Assembly: GCA_934364985.1 (NCBI GenBank) | Contig: CAKRMU010000006.1 | Coordinates: 1 to 64,000, forward strand | Direction of reading: 5' to 3' | DNA: 64,000 nucleotides | DNA from: an uncultured Porphyromonas sp. | Lineage (GTDB): Bacteria > Bacteroidota > Bacteroidia > Bacteroidales > Porphyromonadaceae | Shown here: piece by piece, positions 53,889-61,993 of the stretch | How positions within the stretch are numbered: the first letter of the stretch is position 1 | Layout: every line of letters begins with the position of its first letter | The notes under the pieces: model-generated | What the model saw: only the letters and a program-made list of their open reading frames with translations | Databases searched by the model: none | What the model was told of the DNA's origin: nothing | Position numbers and translations under genes: made by a program

Positions 53889-56102
53889 TTAGGGTACTTT
53901 TTCAGGTTCTCTCTCCAAGACTTTCAACTCTTCTGGCATCTCTCCATCCGCAATATCGATTAGGTAACGCCCACCTGCAACGACTTCGCCATCAATTATG
54001 GCTTGTGTGATGAGCTCCTCTACATATTTCGCTATCGTGCGATTAAGAGGTCTTGCCCCCAACTTAGGATCATAACCCTTTTCGGCTAAAAAGGCTTTTG
54101 CCTTTTCTGTATAATCAACCGATAATTTCAAAGTCTCTATCCTTGGTTGTAGCTTAGCGAGCTGGATATCAACGATACTCCTAATGACTTCTTTCGTAAT
54201 AGGATTAAAGGTAACTATCTTATCAATACGATTGAGAAACTCAGGCACAAAGCTCTTTTTAAGCATCTTCTGGATGACTTCTTCGGATAACTTCTTAACG
54301 TTTATACTTGAAGCATCCTTAAAGCCTACGCCTGTGCCGAAGTCTTCGAGTTGCTTTGTTCCCACGTTTGATGTCATTATAATAATGGTGTTTTTGAAGT
54401 TAACCTTTCCTCCATTGCTATCGGTAAGGATGCCATCATCAAGTAACTGAAGAAGAAGATTATGGACATCCGTGTGAGCTTTTTCTATCTCGTCAAACAG
54501 CACAACTGAATAGGGGTGACGCTTAACCTTTTTCGTAAGCTCGCCCCCTTCCTCGTAACCCACATATCCAGGGGGGGCACCTACCAATCGTGATACCGTA
54601 TGACGCTCCATAAATTCGCTCATATCGACCCTAATCATAGCCTCTTCTGTGCCAAAGAGTTCTCGAGCTAAGTTCTTAGCTAAGTAAGTCTTGCCTACAC
54701 CGGATGAGCCAAGAAATAGAAATGAAGCTATAGGTTTATTAGGATCTCTTAGCCCAATCTTATTACGCTGAATAGCACTTGCTACTGCATCCACGACATG
54801 ATCTTGCCCTTTGATATGCATTTTAAGGCGGTCAGCTAATCCTGATAGAGCCTCCAAGTCAACTCTTGTAAAAGTCTCCACTGGCACACCACTTGCCATA
54901 GAAATAACTCGCTGTATCTCTGGTACGTCAACAACAATAGGTTCAGTCATAAGTTCGCCTCGCTCAAGCTTAGCTTTGTAATTAGCTAACTCCTCAATAG
55001 CAGTTTTCTCTTCATCTCGGTACTTAATTGCCATTTCGTAGTTGCTATTTTTCACAGACAAATGTTTGAGAGCGCTTGCATCCTTTATCTTACTCTCGTA
55101 TTTAGTCAAGTCTATTGGCTTTTGGTTTTTAATAAAGGCATAAGCCCCAGCCTCATCTATTGCATCAATGGCTTTGTCTGGGAAAAAACGATCTGTGATA
55201 TACTGGTCCGTTAACCTCACAGCCACCTCAAGTGCCTTATCTGTATAGGCTACGTGATGATGGTTTTCGTATCTTGGGCGGAGCTTATACAGAATTTTTA
55301 GCGTCTCTTTGCTGTCAGGAGCTTCCACGATTACCTTCTGAAAGCGGCGCTCCATAGCTCCATCTTTCTCTATTGATTTTCGGTACTCCTCCAAAGTAGT
55401 TGCACCAATTACCTTAATCTCACCACGGGATAAAGCTGGCTTGAGTATATTGGCAGCGTCTAAGCCCCCTTGGGTATTTCCGCCACCCATTATTGTGTGT
55501 ACCTCATCGATGTATAGAATAATATTAGGATTGGCTTTCAGCTCTGTTATCATCGTTTTGAGGCGTTCTTCAAATTGTCCTCGGTACATTGTACCGGCCA
55601 CAAGTCCGCCAAGGTCAACAGCAACAATCCTTTTGTTTAATAGCGATATGGGTACTTCATTTGCAACAATCTTCTGGGCTAAAGCTTCAACAATTGCCGT
55701 CTTTCCTACACCTGGTTCTCCTAATAAAATCGGGTTGTTTTTCTTCTTTCGTGCCAATATTTGTGCGACACGGATGATTTCTGTTTCCCTACCATAGATG
55801 GGGTCAAGTTTGTTGTCCTTAGCAAGATCATTCAGCCACACCCCATACTGATCAAGGGTAGGGGTGTCAGATTTTCCTGAATCTTTGCCACCATCTTTAT
55901 CTTGTTTAGTGGCATTAGACGTGCCTTGTGATTGACTTTTATTGTCATCTTTGCCTAAAAGATCATCCTCTTCCGCTTCAAAGAGGTCGTCGTTATCAAT
56001 GAATGCGTTTACCACCTCATCACTCGGAGTAACATCCTTAATAGGATCTATTGAATCCGTATATATATCCTGATCTCTATACTCTTTATTTGTTTCTTTC
56101 AT
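53889..56102 (-). CDS. ClpA/ClpC-type AAA+ unfoldase lacking the usual N domain
   Basis: 737-aa double AAA+ ATPase. D1: GEPGVGKTAIVEALAQ (Walker A) and ILYIDEVHTIMGGG (Walker B). A short middle region with a UvrB/C-like motif (SNYEMAIKYRDEEKTAIEELANYKAKL) follows. D2: GSSGVGKTYLAKNLA and VVLFDEIEKAH. A D2 loop VGTKQLEDFGTGVGF sits where the ClpP-contact loop of ClpC lies. The first 80 residues are an acidic, Ser/Lys-rich, probably disordered tail in place of the double Clp N-domain repeat. It probably feeds substrates to ClpP, with altered adaptor use. Confidence 0.88.
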   Translation of the reverse strand: MKETNKEYRDQDIYTDSIDPIKDVTPSDEVVNAFIDNDDLFEAEEDDLLGKDDNKSQSQGTSNATKQDKDGGKDSGKSDTPTLDQYGVWLNDLAKDNKLDPIYGRETEIIRVAQILARKKKNNPILLGEPGVGKTAIVEALAQKIVANEVPISLLNKRIVAVDLGGLVAGTMYRGQFEERLKTMITELKANPNIILYIDEVHTIMGGGNTQGGLDAANILKPALSRGEIKVIGATTLEEYRKSIEKDGAMERRFQKVIVEAPDSKETLKILYKLRPRYENHHHVAYTDKALEVAVRLTDQYITDRFFPDKAIDAIDEAGAYAFIKNQKPIDLTKYESKIKDASALKHLSVKNSNYEMAIKYRDEEKTAIEELANYKAKLERGELMTEPIVVDVPEIQRVISMASGVPVETFTRVDLEALSGLADRLKMHIKGQDHVVDAVASAIQRNKIGLRDPNKPIASFLFLGSSGVGKTYLAKNLARELFGTEEAMIRVDMSEFMERHTVSRLVGAPPGYVGYEEGGELTKKVKRHPYSVVLFDEIEKAHTDVHNLLLQLLDDGILTDSNGGKVNFKNTIIIMTSNVGTKQLEDFGTGVGFKDASSINVKKLSEEVIQKMLKKSFVPEFLNRIDKIVTFNPITKEVIRSIVDIQLAKLQPRIETLKLSVDYTEKAKAFLAEKGYDPKLGARPLNRTIAKYVEELITQAIIDGEVVAGGRYLIDIADGEMPEELKVLEREPEKVP

Positions 56103-56158
56103 TATAATTTTTCCCTCTCTGGTGTCTAAATAAGCTCAAGGGAGAGAGAGGAAACTCA

Positions 56159-56818
56159 TTATTTTATTACAAAGCCTCTCTGTCTCAAAAGCCCTACTAT
56201 TGTATCTATCGCATAATCTATGCCAATAATAGAAAGCTTGAAACAAAGGTCATAATTGTCAGCACGACCCCAATACCGAGAGGTGTAGTAATTATAGTAT
56301 TCCCTCCTATTCTTATCCACTTTATCGATCTCTTCTTCAGCCTCTTTGGGTGATTCAAGATCAAGACGATTTTGAATATTATTGATCCTGATTTCTTTGT
56401 CTTCCGTAACAAATACTGACAAACAATGCGGATGGTTGCGTAGAGTATAGTCGGCACAACGCCCCACAAAAATCGCTGAACCTTTACTGGCTAATTTTTC
56501 AATGGTTTCCGATTGAAGCCGAAATAGATGGTCATTAGAGAGATAATTATTAGCGTACATATAAAAGGCATTAGGTAGCCCCAATGAGCCCCCGACCATT
56601 AGCGGAATTTCGTAGTTGTTACGCTCATCTGCTTGCTCAAACAGTTCCTTACGGATATTGTTATCTTCGGCAGCTTTATCCAGTAAATCTTTATCGTAGA
56701 GCTTTACCTGAAGTCTCTTACTAAGATGTTGGGCCAATTTGTATCCGCCACTTCCGAATGAGCGCCCTATACAGATGGCAAAAACATCATCAGGGTAAAT
56801 CACCTTTTCTTCCTCCAT
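56159..56818 (-). CDS. cytidylate kinase-like protein (AAA_26 family)
   Basis: 219-aa P-loop protein: ICIGRSFGSGGYKLAQHLSKRL is a CMP-kinase-like nucleotide loop, LYDKDLLDKAAEDNNI follows and FVGRCADYTLRNHPHCLSVFV lies midway. This group is called cytidylate kinase-like and is separate from the housekeeping cmk; the substrate is not established. It lies 12 nt downstream of the CoA-transferase gene, so the two are probably co-transcribed. Confidence 0.85.
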   Translation of the reverse strand: MEEEKVIYPDDVFAICIGRSFGSGGYKLAQHLSKRLQVKLYDKDLLDKAAEDNNIRKELFEQADERNNYEIPLMVGGSLGLPNAFYMYANNYLSNDHLFRLQSETIEKLASKGSAIFVGRCADYTLRNHPHCLSVFVTEDKEIRINNIQNRLDLESPKEAEEEIDKVDKNRREYYNYYTSRYWGRADNYDLCFKLSIIGIDYAIDTIVGLLRQRGFVIK

Positions 56819-56830
56819 AATAATCTTCTC

Positions 56831-58132
56831 TCAAAAGTATTTCTTAGCGGGGAATTGCTCTCTAAGAGACTCCATTAGTTCATCCCTAAATTTAGGATGG
56901 GCAATATTTACAAGTGCCTCTGCTCTTTGTAATTCCGTCCTACCTGATAGAGAAGCTACACCATACTCTGTTACTATGTAATCAACATCATTTCGGTGGG
57001 TAGTCACTACGTTATTGTGACCCAAGTTTGCACTTATGCGTGATATCTCACCGCCTTTTGCCGTTGATTGGATGGCAATGATGCTCTTACCACCTTTAGA
57101 GATTTGGACTCCTCGGACATAGTCAAACTGCCCTCCAGAGCCACTAAACAACTTACCGCCCACTTTCTCAGCACATACTTGACCAAATAAATCTACTTCG
57201 ATACATGAATTGATAGAGATCATATTGGGATTCTGACCGATAATATAAGGGTCATTCATTACGTCTACAGGATATTGTTCAAAGTCTGTGTTATGGTCCA
57301 AGCACTCATAAAGAGCATCATCGCCCATTGTGAATGCTGCCGTCATCTTTCCGATCTGTACCCCTTTGTATTTACCAGATATGGCACCACTTTTGTACAA
57401 GCCAAGCACTCCCGGTGTAAGTAGTTCAGTATGTATTCCTAAGTCGTGGCGATCAGTAAGGAGAGAAAGTACAGCATCGGGCAATGCTCCTATCCCAATT
57501 TGTAGTGTGGCTCTATCTGGTACCAATTCTGCACAATAGGTTGCAATCTTCAAGTCTAATTCAGATGGAGTGGCAGCGGGAAGTGTATGAGGTTTAGAGC
57601 TATGCTCCACTATAATATCTATATCTTTCCCATCCAAAAAGTTATCGCCCCCAATATAGGGAAGCTGTGCATTGACAATCGCCAAAACGTGTTTCGCACA
57701 TCGAGCAGCAGGAAGGGTAAAGTCTGATGAAAGGCTACAGCTATAACGCCCTTTGTTATCTGGAGGAGTTACTTGAATAATAGCCCAATCTGGTTCGTAT
57801 GTGTTGCCTTTCTCAAAAAGCGATGGAACTTGTGAAAAATGTCGCGGAATAAAATCGGCACGCCCTTCATTTATTGCCATGCGAGCCTCTTTACCGCTAA
57901 TAAAAGGCGAACACACCCTAAAATGCTTCTCCATTCCTGGAGCTAAATGTAGAGGATCACCCAAATAAATGAGCTGGAAGATAGACAAATGCGAAAAACG
58001 CTCTTTCTGCTTTACAAGTTCCTCAATAGCACAATTAGGGGTTACTGCACCATGACCAAGTACAATTCGCTCCCCATCTTTTATCTGCATAATCGCTTCC
58101 GAAAGCGACATCAATTTTGGTTGTTTCATCAA
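56831..58132 (-). CDS. acetyl-CoA hydrolase/CoA-transferase (4-hydroxybutyrate CoA-transferase-like)
   Basis: 433-aa family I CoA-transferase. The N-terminal half has a GHGAVTPNCAIEEL-type loop; the C-terminal half has QIGIGALPDAVLSLL, GIHTELLTPGVLGLYKSGAI (catalytic Glu region) and YIVTEYGVASLSGRTELQRAEALVNIAHPKFR. Members move CoA between acetate and butyrate or 4-hydroxybutyrate in amino-acid fermentation, which suits an asaccharolytic Porphyromonas-like host; the exact acid is not decided. The start has a -7 element 47 nt upstream. Confidence 0.88.
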   Translation of the reverse strand: MMKQPKLMSLSEAIMQIKDGERIVLGHGAVTPNCAIEELVKQKERFSHLSIFQLIYLGDPLHLAPGMEKHFRVCSPFISGKEARMAINEGRADFIPRHFSQVPSLFEKGNTYEPDWAIIQVTPPDNKGRYSCSLSSDFTLPAARCAKHVLAIVNAQLPYIGGDNFLDGKDIDIIVEHSSKPHTLPAATPSELDLKIATYCAELVPDRATLQIGIGALPDAVLSLLTDRHDLGIHTELLTPGVLGLYKSGAISGKYKGVQIGKMTAAFTMGDDALYECLDHNTDFEQYPVDVMNDPYIIGQNPNMISINSCIEVDLFGQVCAEKVGGKLFSGSGGQFDYVRGVQISKGGKSIIAIQSTAKGGEISRISANLGHNNVVTTHRNDVDYIVTEYGVASLSGRTELQRAEALVNIAHPKFRDELMESLREQFPAKKYF

Positions 58133-59011
58133 TCAGTGTCGTATATAAGAATAAATGGATAATCAATCATCACTTCCACAAATGTATAAATAATAATTCA
58201 CTTGACAGATAAATCTTTGTTTTAATCATGGAATATTTTCGAAGTACTTCTTTGGTGGTTTCAAATGCCAGTTCATACATCTGCAAAAAACACCACACTC
58301 TAATATATTTATAGTGTATGGTGAAAAAGTTCCATTTTCAAAAATTGTAATATCAACCCTTTCTTCTCCTGTAGTGTACACTTTATAGATTCTTTCTTTG
58401 ATTTGATTGTTTTCGTTAGAATGTATGATAATTAATGAATAAAGGTACAGAAAGATGCAGATAGTAGGTTCTTTCTTTATAGCTTAAAATTACATCTTAT
58501 TTTTCTATGCTGAAATTACTAATAGTCAATGAAGTACCCAAATTTTTTGCCTAAATAATCATTGTCGTACAGCATAAATAAATACGATGTTTTGACACGT
58601 TTTTTGATTTATACACTCCGCTCCCCGCAGGGGGAAAGGCCCTCATACCCTCCTCCTTTGCACTGCAAGTAAACACCCCACATTCCTTAATATCAACATC
58701 ACTTGACCAAATACGATGATACGACGTGCAACGGATACCCTAAATTAGCCTTGACAAATATACGGAATACACCCAACCGAATTCCCTATATCTGCTTGGA
58801 CGGATACCCTATATCTTTTCTTCCTTTGCCTCCTTTTCCCTTTTTCCTCCTTTGACGATGTCGCTCTTATGCTCATGTATGCCGTGAAATTGTTGTATCT
58901 TGCCATAGTATTGAATTAAGAATTGGGGTGGGCAGGAATTTAGAAAATATTGTTTATTATGTGTTTATGGGAGCTTCCTCGCTCTTTAGTTTTGGACGAT
59001 AATAAAAAGAA
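58133..59011. other. 879-nt AT-rich divergent gap before the methyltransferase
   Basis: The largest non-coding stretch in the window. It holds a -7 element for the CoA-transferase (CAAATGTA, 58179-58186, TACATTTG on -), an imperfect inverted repeat near 58290-58325, a short GC-rich stem (TCCCCGCAGGGGGA, near 58623) and array J. No ORF or RNA gene is recognised. Its composition resembles the restriction-modification region that follows. Confidence 0.5.
58709..58817. repeat. 23-nt-period palindromic array J (4-5 units)
   Basis: Clear units at 58732-58748, 58755-58771, 58778-58794 and 58801-58817 (linkers ccttga, cccaac, cttgga), with a weaker unit at 58709-58725. Unit CGAATTCCCTATATCTG differs by one base from array A unit 2. 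It lies 195 nt before the methyltransferase gene. Confidence 0.85.
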
Positions 59012-60103
59012 ATGAAGCATATAGTATATTTTAATGCGGCCCAGAACATGAGTCAGATAAGAGACAAATCTGTAGATCTTGTCGTTACATCACCGCCATA
59101 TCCAATGATTGAGATGTGGGATAGTATTTTTGCGGATCAAAATCCGAAGATTGACAAAGCACAAAAAGCAAGAGAAGTGCGACTAAGCTTTGAGTTGATG
59201 CATCAAGAATTAGATAAAGTGTGGTCTGAATGCTGGCGAGTGATGAAAGATGGAGCGTTTTTGTGCATTAATATCGGAGATGCCACGCGGACGGTAAATG
59301 GGGAATTTGCTTTGTATAATAACAATGCAAGAGTCATTCAAAGTTGCGTGCAGTTGGGGTTTACTTCCTTGCCAAATATTTTATGGAAAAAAGCAACAAA
59401 TGCTCCAAATAAGTTTATGGGTAGTGGTATGTTGCCTTGTGGAGCATATGTGACATTGGAACACGAGTGGATACTCATTTTTAGGAAAGGCAACAAACGT
59501 GCTTATACCAAGGATTTAGAAAAGAAAGACCGTAGAGATAGTTCATTTTTTTGGGAAGAGAGGAATGTGTGGTTTTCTGATATATGGGAAATAAATGGAG
59601 TCAAGCAGACGATTCAAAAAGCACCTTCACGAGCCCGTAACGCATCATATCCATTAGAGCTTCCATATAGGCTTATCAATATGTATTCCCAAAAGGGGGA
59701 TGTCGTTTTAGATCCATTTATCGGGTTAGGTACCACAACGATGGCGGCTATTCAATGTGAGCGAAATAGTATCGGTTTTGAAATAGATGAATTATTGAAA
59801 CCGATTTTGAAAGATAGAATCGCTTCAATAAATGTAGCTAATTTTAATTGCCTAATAGAAGAACGATACAAAAAGCATTTAGCATTTGTGGAAGAGCGAA
59901 TGCGACAAGGAAAGCTTGTAAAGTATGATAATGCTTTTCTTCAATGCAAGGTGATGACTAAACAAGAAACAGATCTTACTTTTCATTACCTAAAAGATAT
60001 CATTCTTTGCGATGATGCAGAAGCGTTGATATTTGATTCATCTTATTATGAAGATAGATTATTAGAAGATTTTCCTGCGGAATTCAAGGGCAATAATATT
60101 TGA
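59012..60103 (+). CDS. type II DNA methyltransferase (beta class, N4-cytosine or N6-adenine)
   Basis: 363-aa SAM-dependent DNA methyltransferase. Catalytic motif IV TSPPY is at residues 26-30 and the SAM-binding motif I VVLDPFIGLGTTTMAAI lies near residue 235, so the IV-before-I order marks the beta class; TSPPY favours N4-cytosine. The last 90 residues form a family-specific tail. It converges on a restriction-endonuclease gene 75 nt away, making a complete type II system. The region is AT-rich, consistent with transfer. A low-quality ribosome site precedes the ATG. Confidence 0.9.
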   Translation: MKHIVYFNAAQNMSQIRDKSVDLVVTSPPYPMIEMWDSIFADQNPKIDKAQKAREVRLSFELMHQELDKVWSECWRVMKDGAFLCINIGDATRTVNGEFALYNNNARVIQSCVQLGFTSLPNILWKKATNAPNKFMGSGMLPCGAYVTLEHEWILIFRKGNKRAYTKDLEKKDRRDSSFFWEERNVWFSDIWEINGVKQTIQKAPSRARNASYPLELPYRLINMYSQKGDVVLDPFIGLGTTTMAAIQCERNSIGFEIDELLKPILKDRIASINVANFNCLIEERYKKHLAFVEERMRQGKLVKYDNAFLQCKVMTKQETDLTFHYLKDIILCDDAEALIFDSSYYEDRLLEDFPAEFKGNNI

Positions 60104-60177
60104 TGTCTAAAGAAAAGGATAGAAATAGATAGGTTCCCTTGATATTGGTTAATGCTTCAAGTCCAACTTTATAGGTG

Positions 60178-60771
60178 CTAAAGCATATCTGCGTCATATT
60201 CAATAAGAATGCCATCTTTTCTCTTTTCGTAATATATTATTGGTACCACAATTACTTCAGAAAGATTGGTTTCATATTTATATGAGGATGCTTTAATCTG
60301 TATTGGGGTGTCACCAATATACCCATCTATCCCTTTAGCTTCTTCCTCAATGCTGGCTAAACGCCAAGGTTTTGATTCTTGTTTGGCAAGAAAAGCAATT
60401 ATCGCGTTTTGAAACCTAAGTCCACAATAGGTTTTGGTGTAAACCAAGTCCTTTACCCATTCTTCAATCATCTCACGAGTGATAGAATTAAAAGCCTCAC
60501 TCATAAGCTGATGCATATTGTATATTTTATCTGTGGCTTTCTGAATGGCATTAGGCTGTTGTTCGCTATACCAAATAACCCATTCCTCTAAAGAGTCTCC
60601 TTCAAATTCTTGAATAAGTTCAGACATTTGACCCGCTACCGATGGTCTTGTCCCTTGAGCATTATTGTTTATCAAATTAATAATTTGGGTAGCATATTTT
60701 GGGAAAACATATTTAGAGGCATTTGAAAGTTCCTCAACCTCTCTATTCTTTATGATAAGTTTCTTCAACAT
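60178..60771 (-). CDS. type II restriction endonuclease, MjaI-like
   Basis: 197-aa protein. RPSVAGQMSELIQEF, WYSEQQPNAIQKATDKIY and KTYCGLRFQNAIIAFLA resemble the MjaI endonuclease family as I recall it. A PD-(D/E)xK-type core is visible in GIDGYIGDTPIQIKASSYK (Asp 149, Gln 158, Lys 160). It converges tail-to-tail with the methyltransferase. If the MjaI relation holds, the target would be CTAG, protected by cytosine-N4 methylation; that is a prediction. Confidence 0.75.
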   Translation of the reverse strand: MLKKLIIKNREVEELSNASKYVFPKYATQIINLINNNAQGTRPSVAGQMSELIQEFEGDSLEEWVIWYSEQQPNAIQKATDKIYNMHQLMSEAFNSITREMIEEWVKDLVYTKTYCGLRFQNAIIAFLAKQESKPWRLASIEEEAKGIDGYIGDTPIQIKASSYKYETNLSEVIVVPIIYYEKRKDGILIEYDADML

Positions 60772-61184
60772 AGTAGAATATGACAGTTCATCTGAAGGCT
60801 TAAAACCTTCTTATTCATTCATTATTACACCCATTAAAAGCAATTAAAGTCATATAGATGATATGTAATACACGAGCAAATGTAAGTATTTATGACTAAA
60901 CAATAGTCATCATTATGCTAAATAGCGATGAGCTACCGGATATAATGATAAATAATTTAGTTATGCTCCTTTTGTTTGTCTTCCTTTCTTGATCCTGTTG
61001 CCTACGAGTAATTGTTCCTATTGTTGGTTTTCTGTGTTATCTGAGAATTATAAGCCACTATTATATAAACTAATTCTTATTGACTAATCAATTGTAATCG
61101 ATTAGTTATAAGAAATTTAGCAACGTAGTTAAACAACGAAGCATACAATAGTAATGTAGCTTTGATGAACCTTAGAAAAAGAAA
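60772..61184. other. AT-rich gap between the restriction gene and the tRNA-Val pair
   Basis: About 410 nt with no ORF, array or RNA gene recognised. It ends at the terminator of the tRNA-Val transcript. It marks the right border of the AT-rich restriction-modification segment. Confidence 0.45.
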
Positions 61185-61215
61185 GTGTGGTGTAAACATC
61201 TGATTTACACCACAC
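61185..61215 (-). terminator. intrinsic terminator of the tRNA-Val pair
   Basis: Perfect 12-bp stem GTGTGGTGTAAA (61185-61196) and complement (61204-61215) around a 7-nt loop. On the - strand it is followed by TTTCTTTTTC, 24 nt after the second tRNA-Val. Confidence 0.85.
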
Positions 61216-61239
61216 CGATAACAATGAAAATTTTAAAAG

Positions 61240-61314
61240 TGGACCCTGAAGGATTCGAACCTTCGACCCTCTGCTTGTAAGGCAGATGCTCTAAACCAAC
61301 TGAGCTAAGGATCC
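61240..61314 (-). tRNA. tRNA-Val (anticodon TAC), copy 1
   Basis: On the - strand: acceptor GGATCCT/AGGGTCC with discriminator A, D arm GCTCAGTTGGTTTAGAGC, anticodon stem TCTGC/GCAGA enclosing CTTACAA (anticodon TAC), T arm with GGTTCGAATCC. It is identical to copy 2, 27 nt away. Confidence 0.95.
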
Positions 61315-61341
61315 AATATGTAATTAATTTAAACGTAAAAG

Positions 61342-61416
61342 TGGACCCTGAAGGATTCGAACCTTCGACCCTCTGCTTGTAAGGCAGATGCTCTAAACCA
61401 ACTGAGCTAAGGATCC
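61342..61416 (-). tRNA. tRNA-Val (anticodon TAC), copy 2
   Basis: Identical 75-nt copy; a few flanking bases (AAAAG on the + strand before the 3' end) are also shared, suggesting a recent tandem duplication. It lies 5' of copy 1 on the - strand and is transcribed with it from a -7 element at 61457-61464. Confidence 0.95.
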
Positions 61417-61456
61417 GTATTCTAATAGTCTGCCACCCTATTTGGGTTTAGCTCTG

Positions 61457-61464
61457 CAAAGGTA
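61457..61464 (-). promoter_or_regulatory. -7 element for the tRNA-Val pair
   Basis: CAAAGGTA on + equals TACCTTTG on -, 41 nt before the first tRNA-Val. The -33 box is not clear. Confidence 0.5.
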
Positions 61465-61563
61465 CAATAAATTATTGAATTATCAGCACTTTTGTGTGAT
61501 AAATTATTATTTGCCACATTTTATGCTCCTATTGGAGCTTTTTTATTCTGGAAATCAGTTAAG

Positions 61564-61672
61564 AAGATACCTGGTATTAGCTCGAGAGGATATCAGGTAT
61601 TATCTCCGACGGATTCCAGGTATTAGTTCGGACGAATATCAAGTATCCTCTATGTCGTATATGTGGTATTCT
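61564..61672. repeat. 23-nt-period palindromic array K (5 units)
   Basis: Units at 61564-61580, 61587-61603, 61610-61626, 61633-61649 and 61656-61672; linkers ctcgag, ctccga, ttcgga, ctatgt. Units 1-3 share the core GGTAT with AGATACC or GGATTCC partners and are close to the palindrome consensus. It lies in the 577-nt divergent gap between tRNA-Val and serS, upstream of the serS promoter. Confidence 0.88.
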
Positions 61673-61875
61673 TTCAAGAAGATTGTTATCAGCTGAATCA
61701 GAGATGGTTATACTTAATATTGTCAACTTTGCTATTTATACCTTTATATTAATAAATAAAATGTTGTCATTATGGTTTTTTGAGATTAGGGTTGTGGTAG
61801 GGCTGTATCGTCTGTTTCGTTGTCACGTACTTTACTCTATGCCATTAAAGAACAAATGACTTTGCAAATTTTACG

Positions 61876-61883
61876 TACCTTTG
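61876..61883 (+). promoter_or_regulatory. -7 element upstream of serS
   Basis: TACCTTTG, a TAnnTTTG match, 110 nt before the serS start. No -33 TTTG at 19 nt (one lies at 61861, 11 nt away). Confidence 0.4.
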
Positions 61884-61993
61884 CAGGAGTAGTGTGGTGA
61901 GTTGAAGTTGTAGGACGAAAGTTGTTTATTCAATTTAATTCATCCTTTAGCCCTACACTTACTTGGTGAAAATAACGTAAACAAGATATCTGT

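Noticed and set aside
61442..61696. 84-codon frame upstream of serS
   Set aside because: It crosses the tRNA-Val promoter region and array K; the product reflects array sequence and has no domain.
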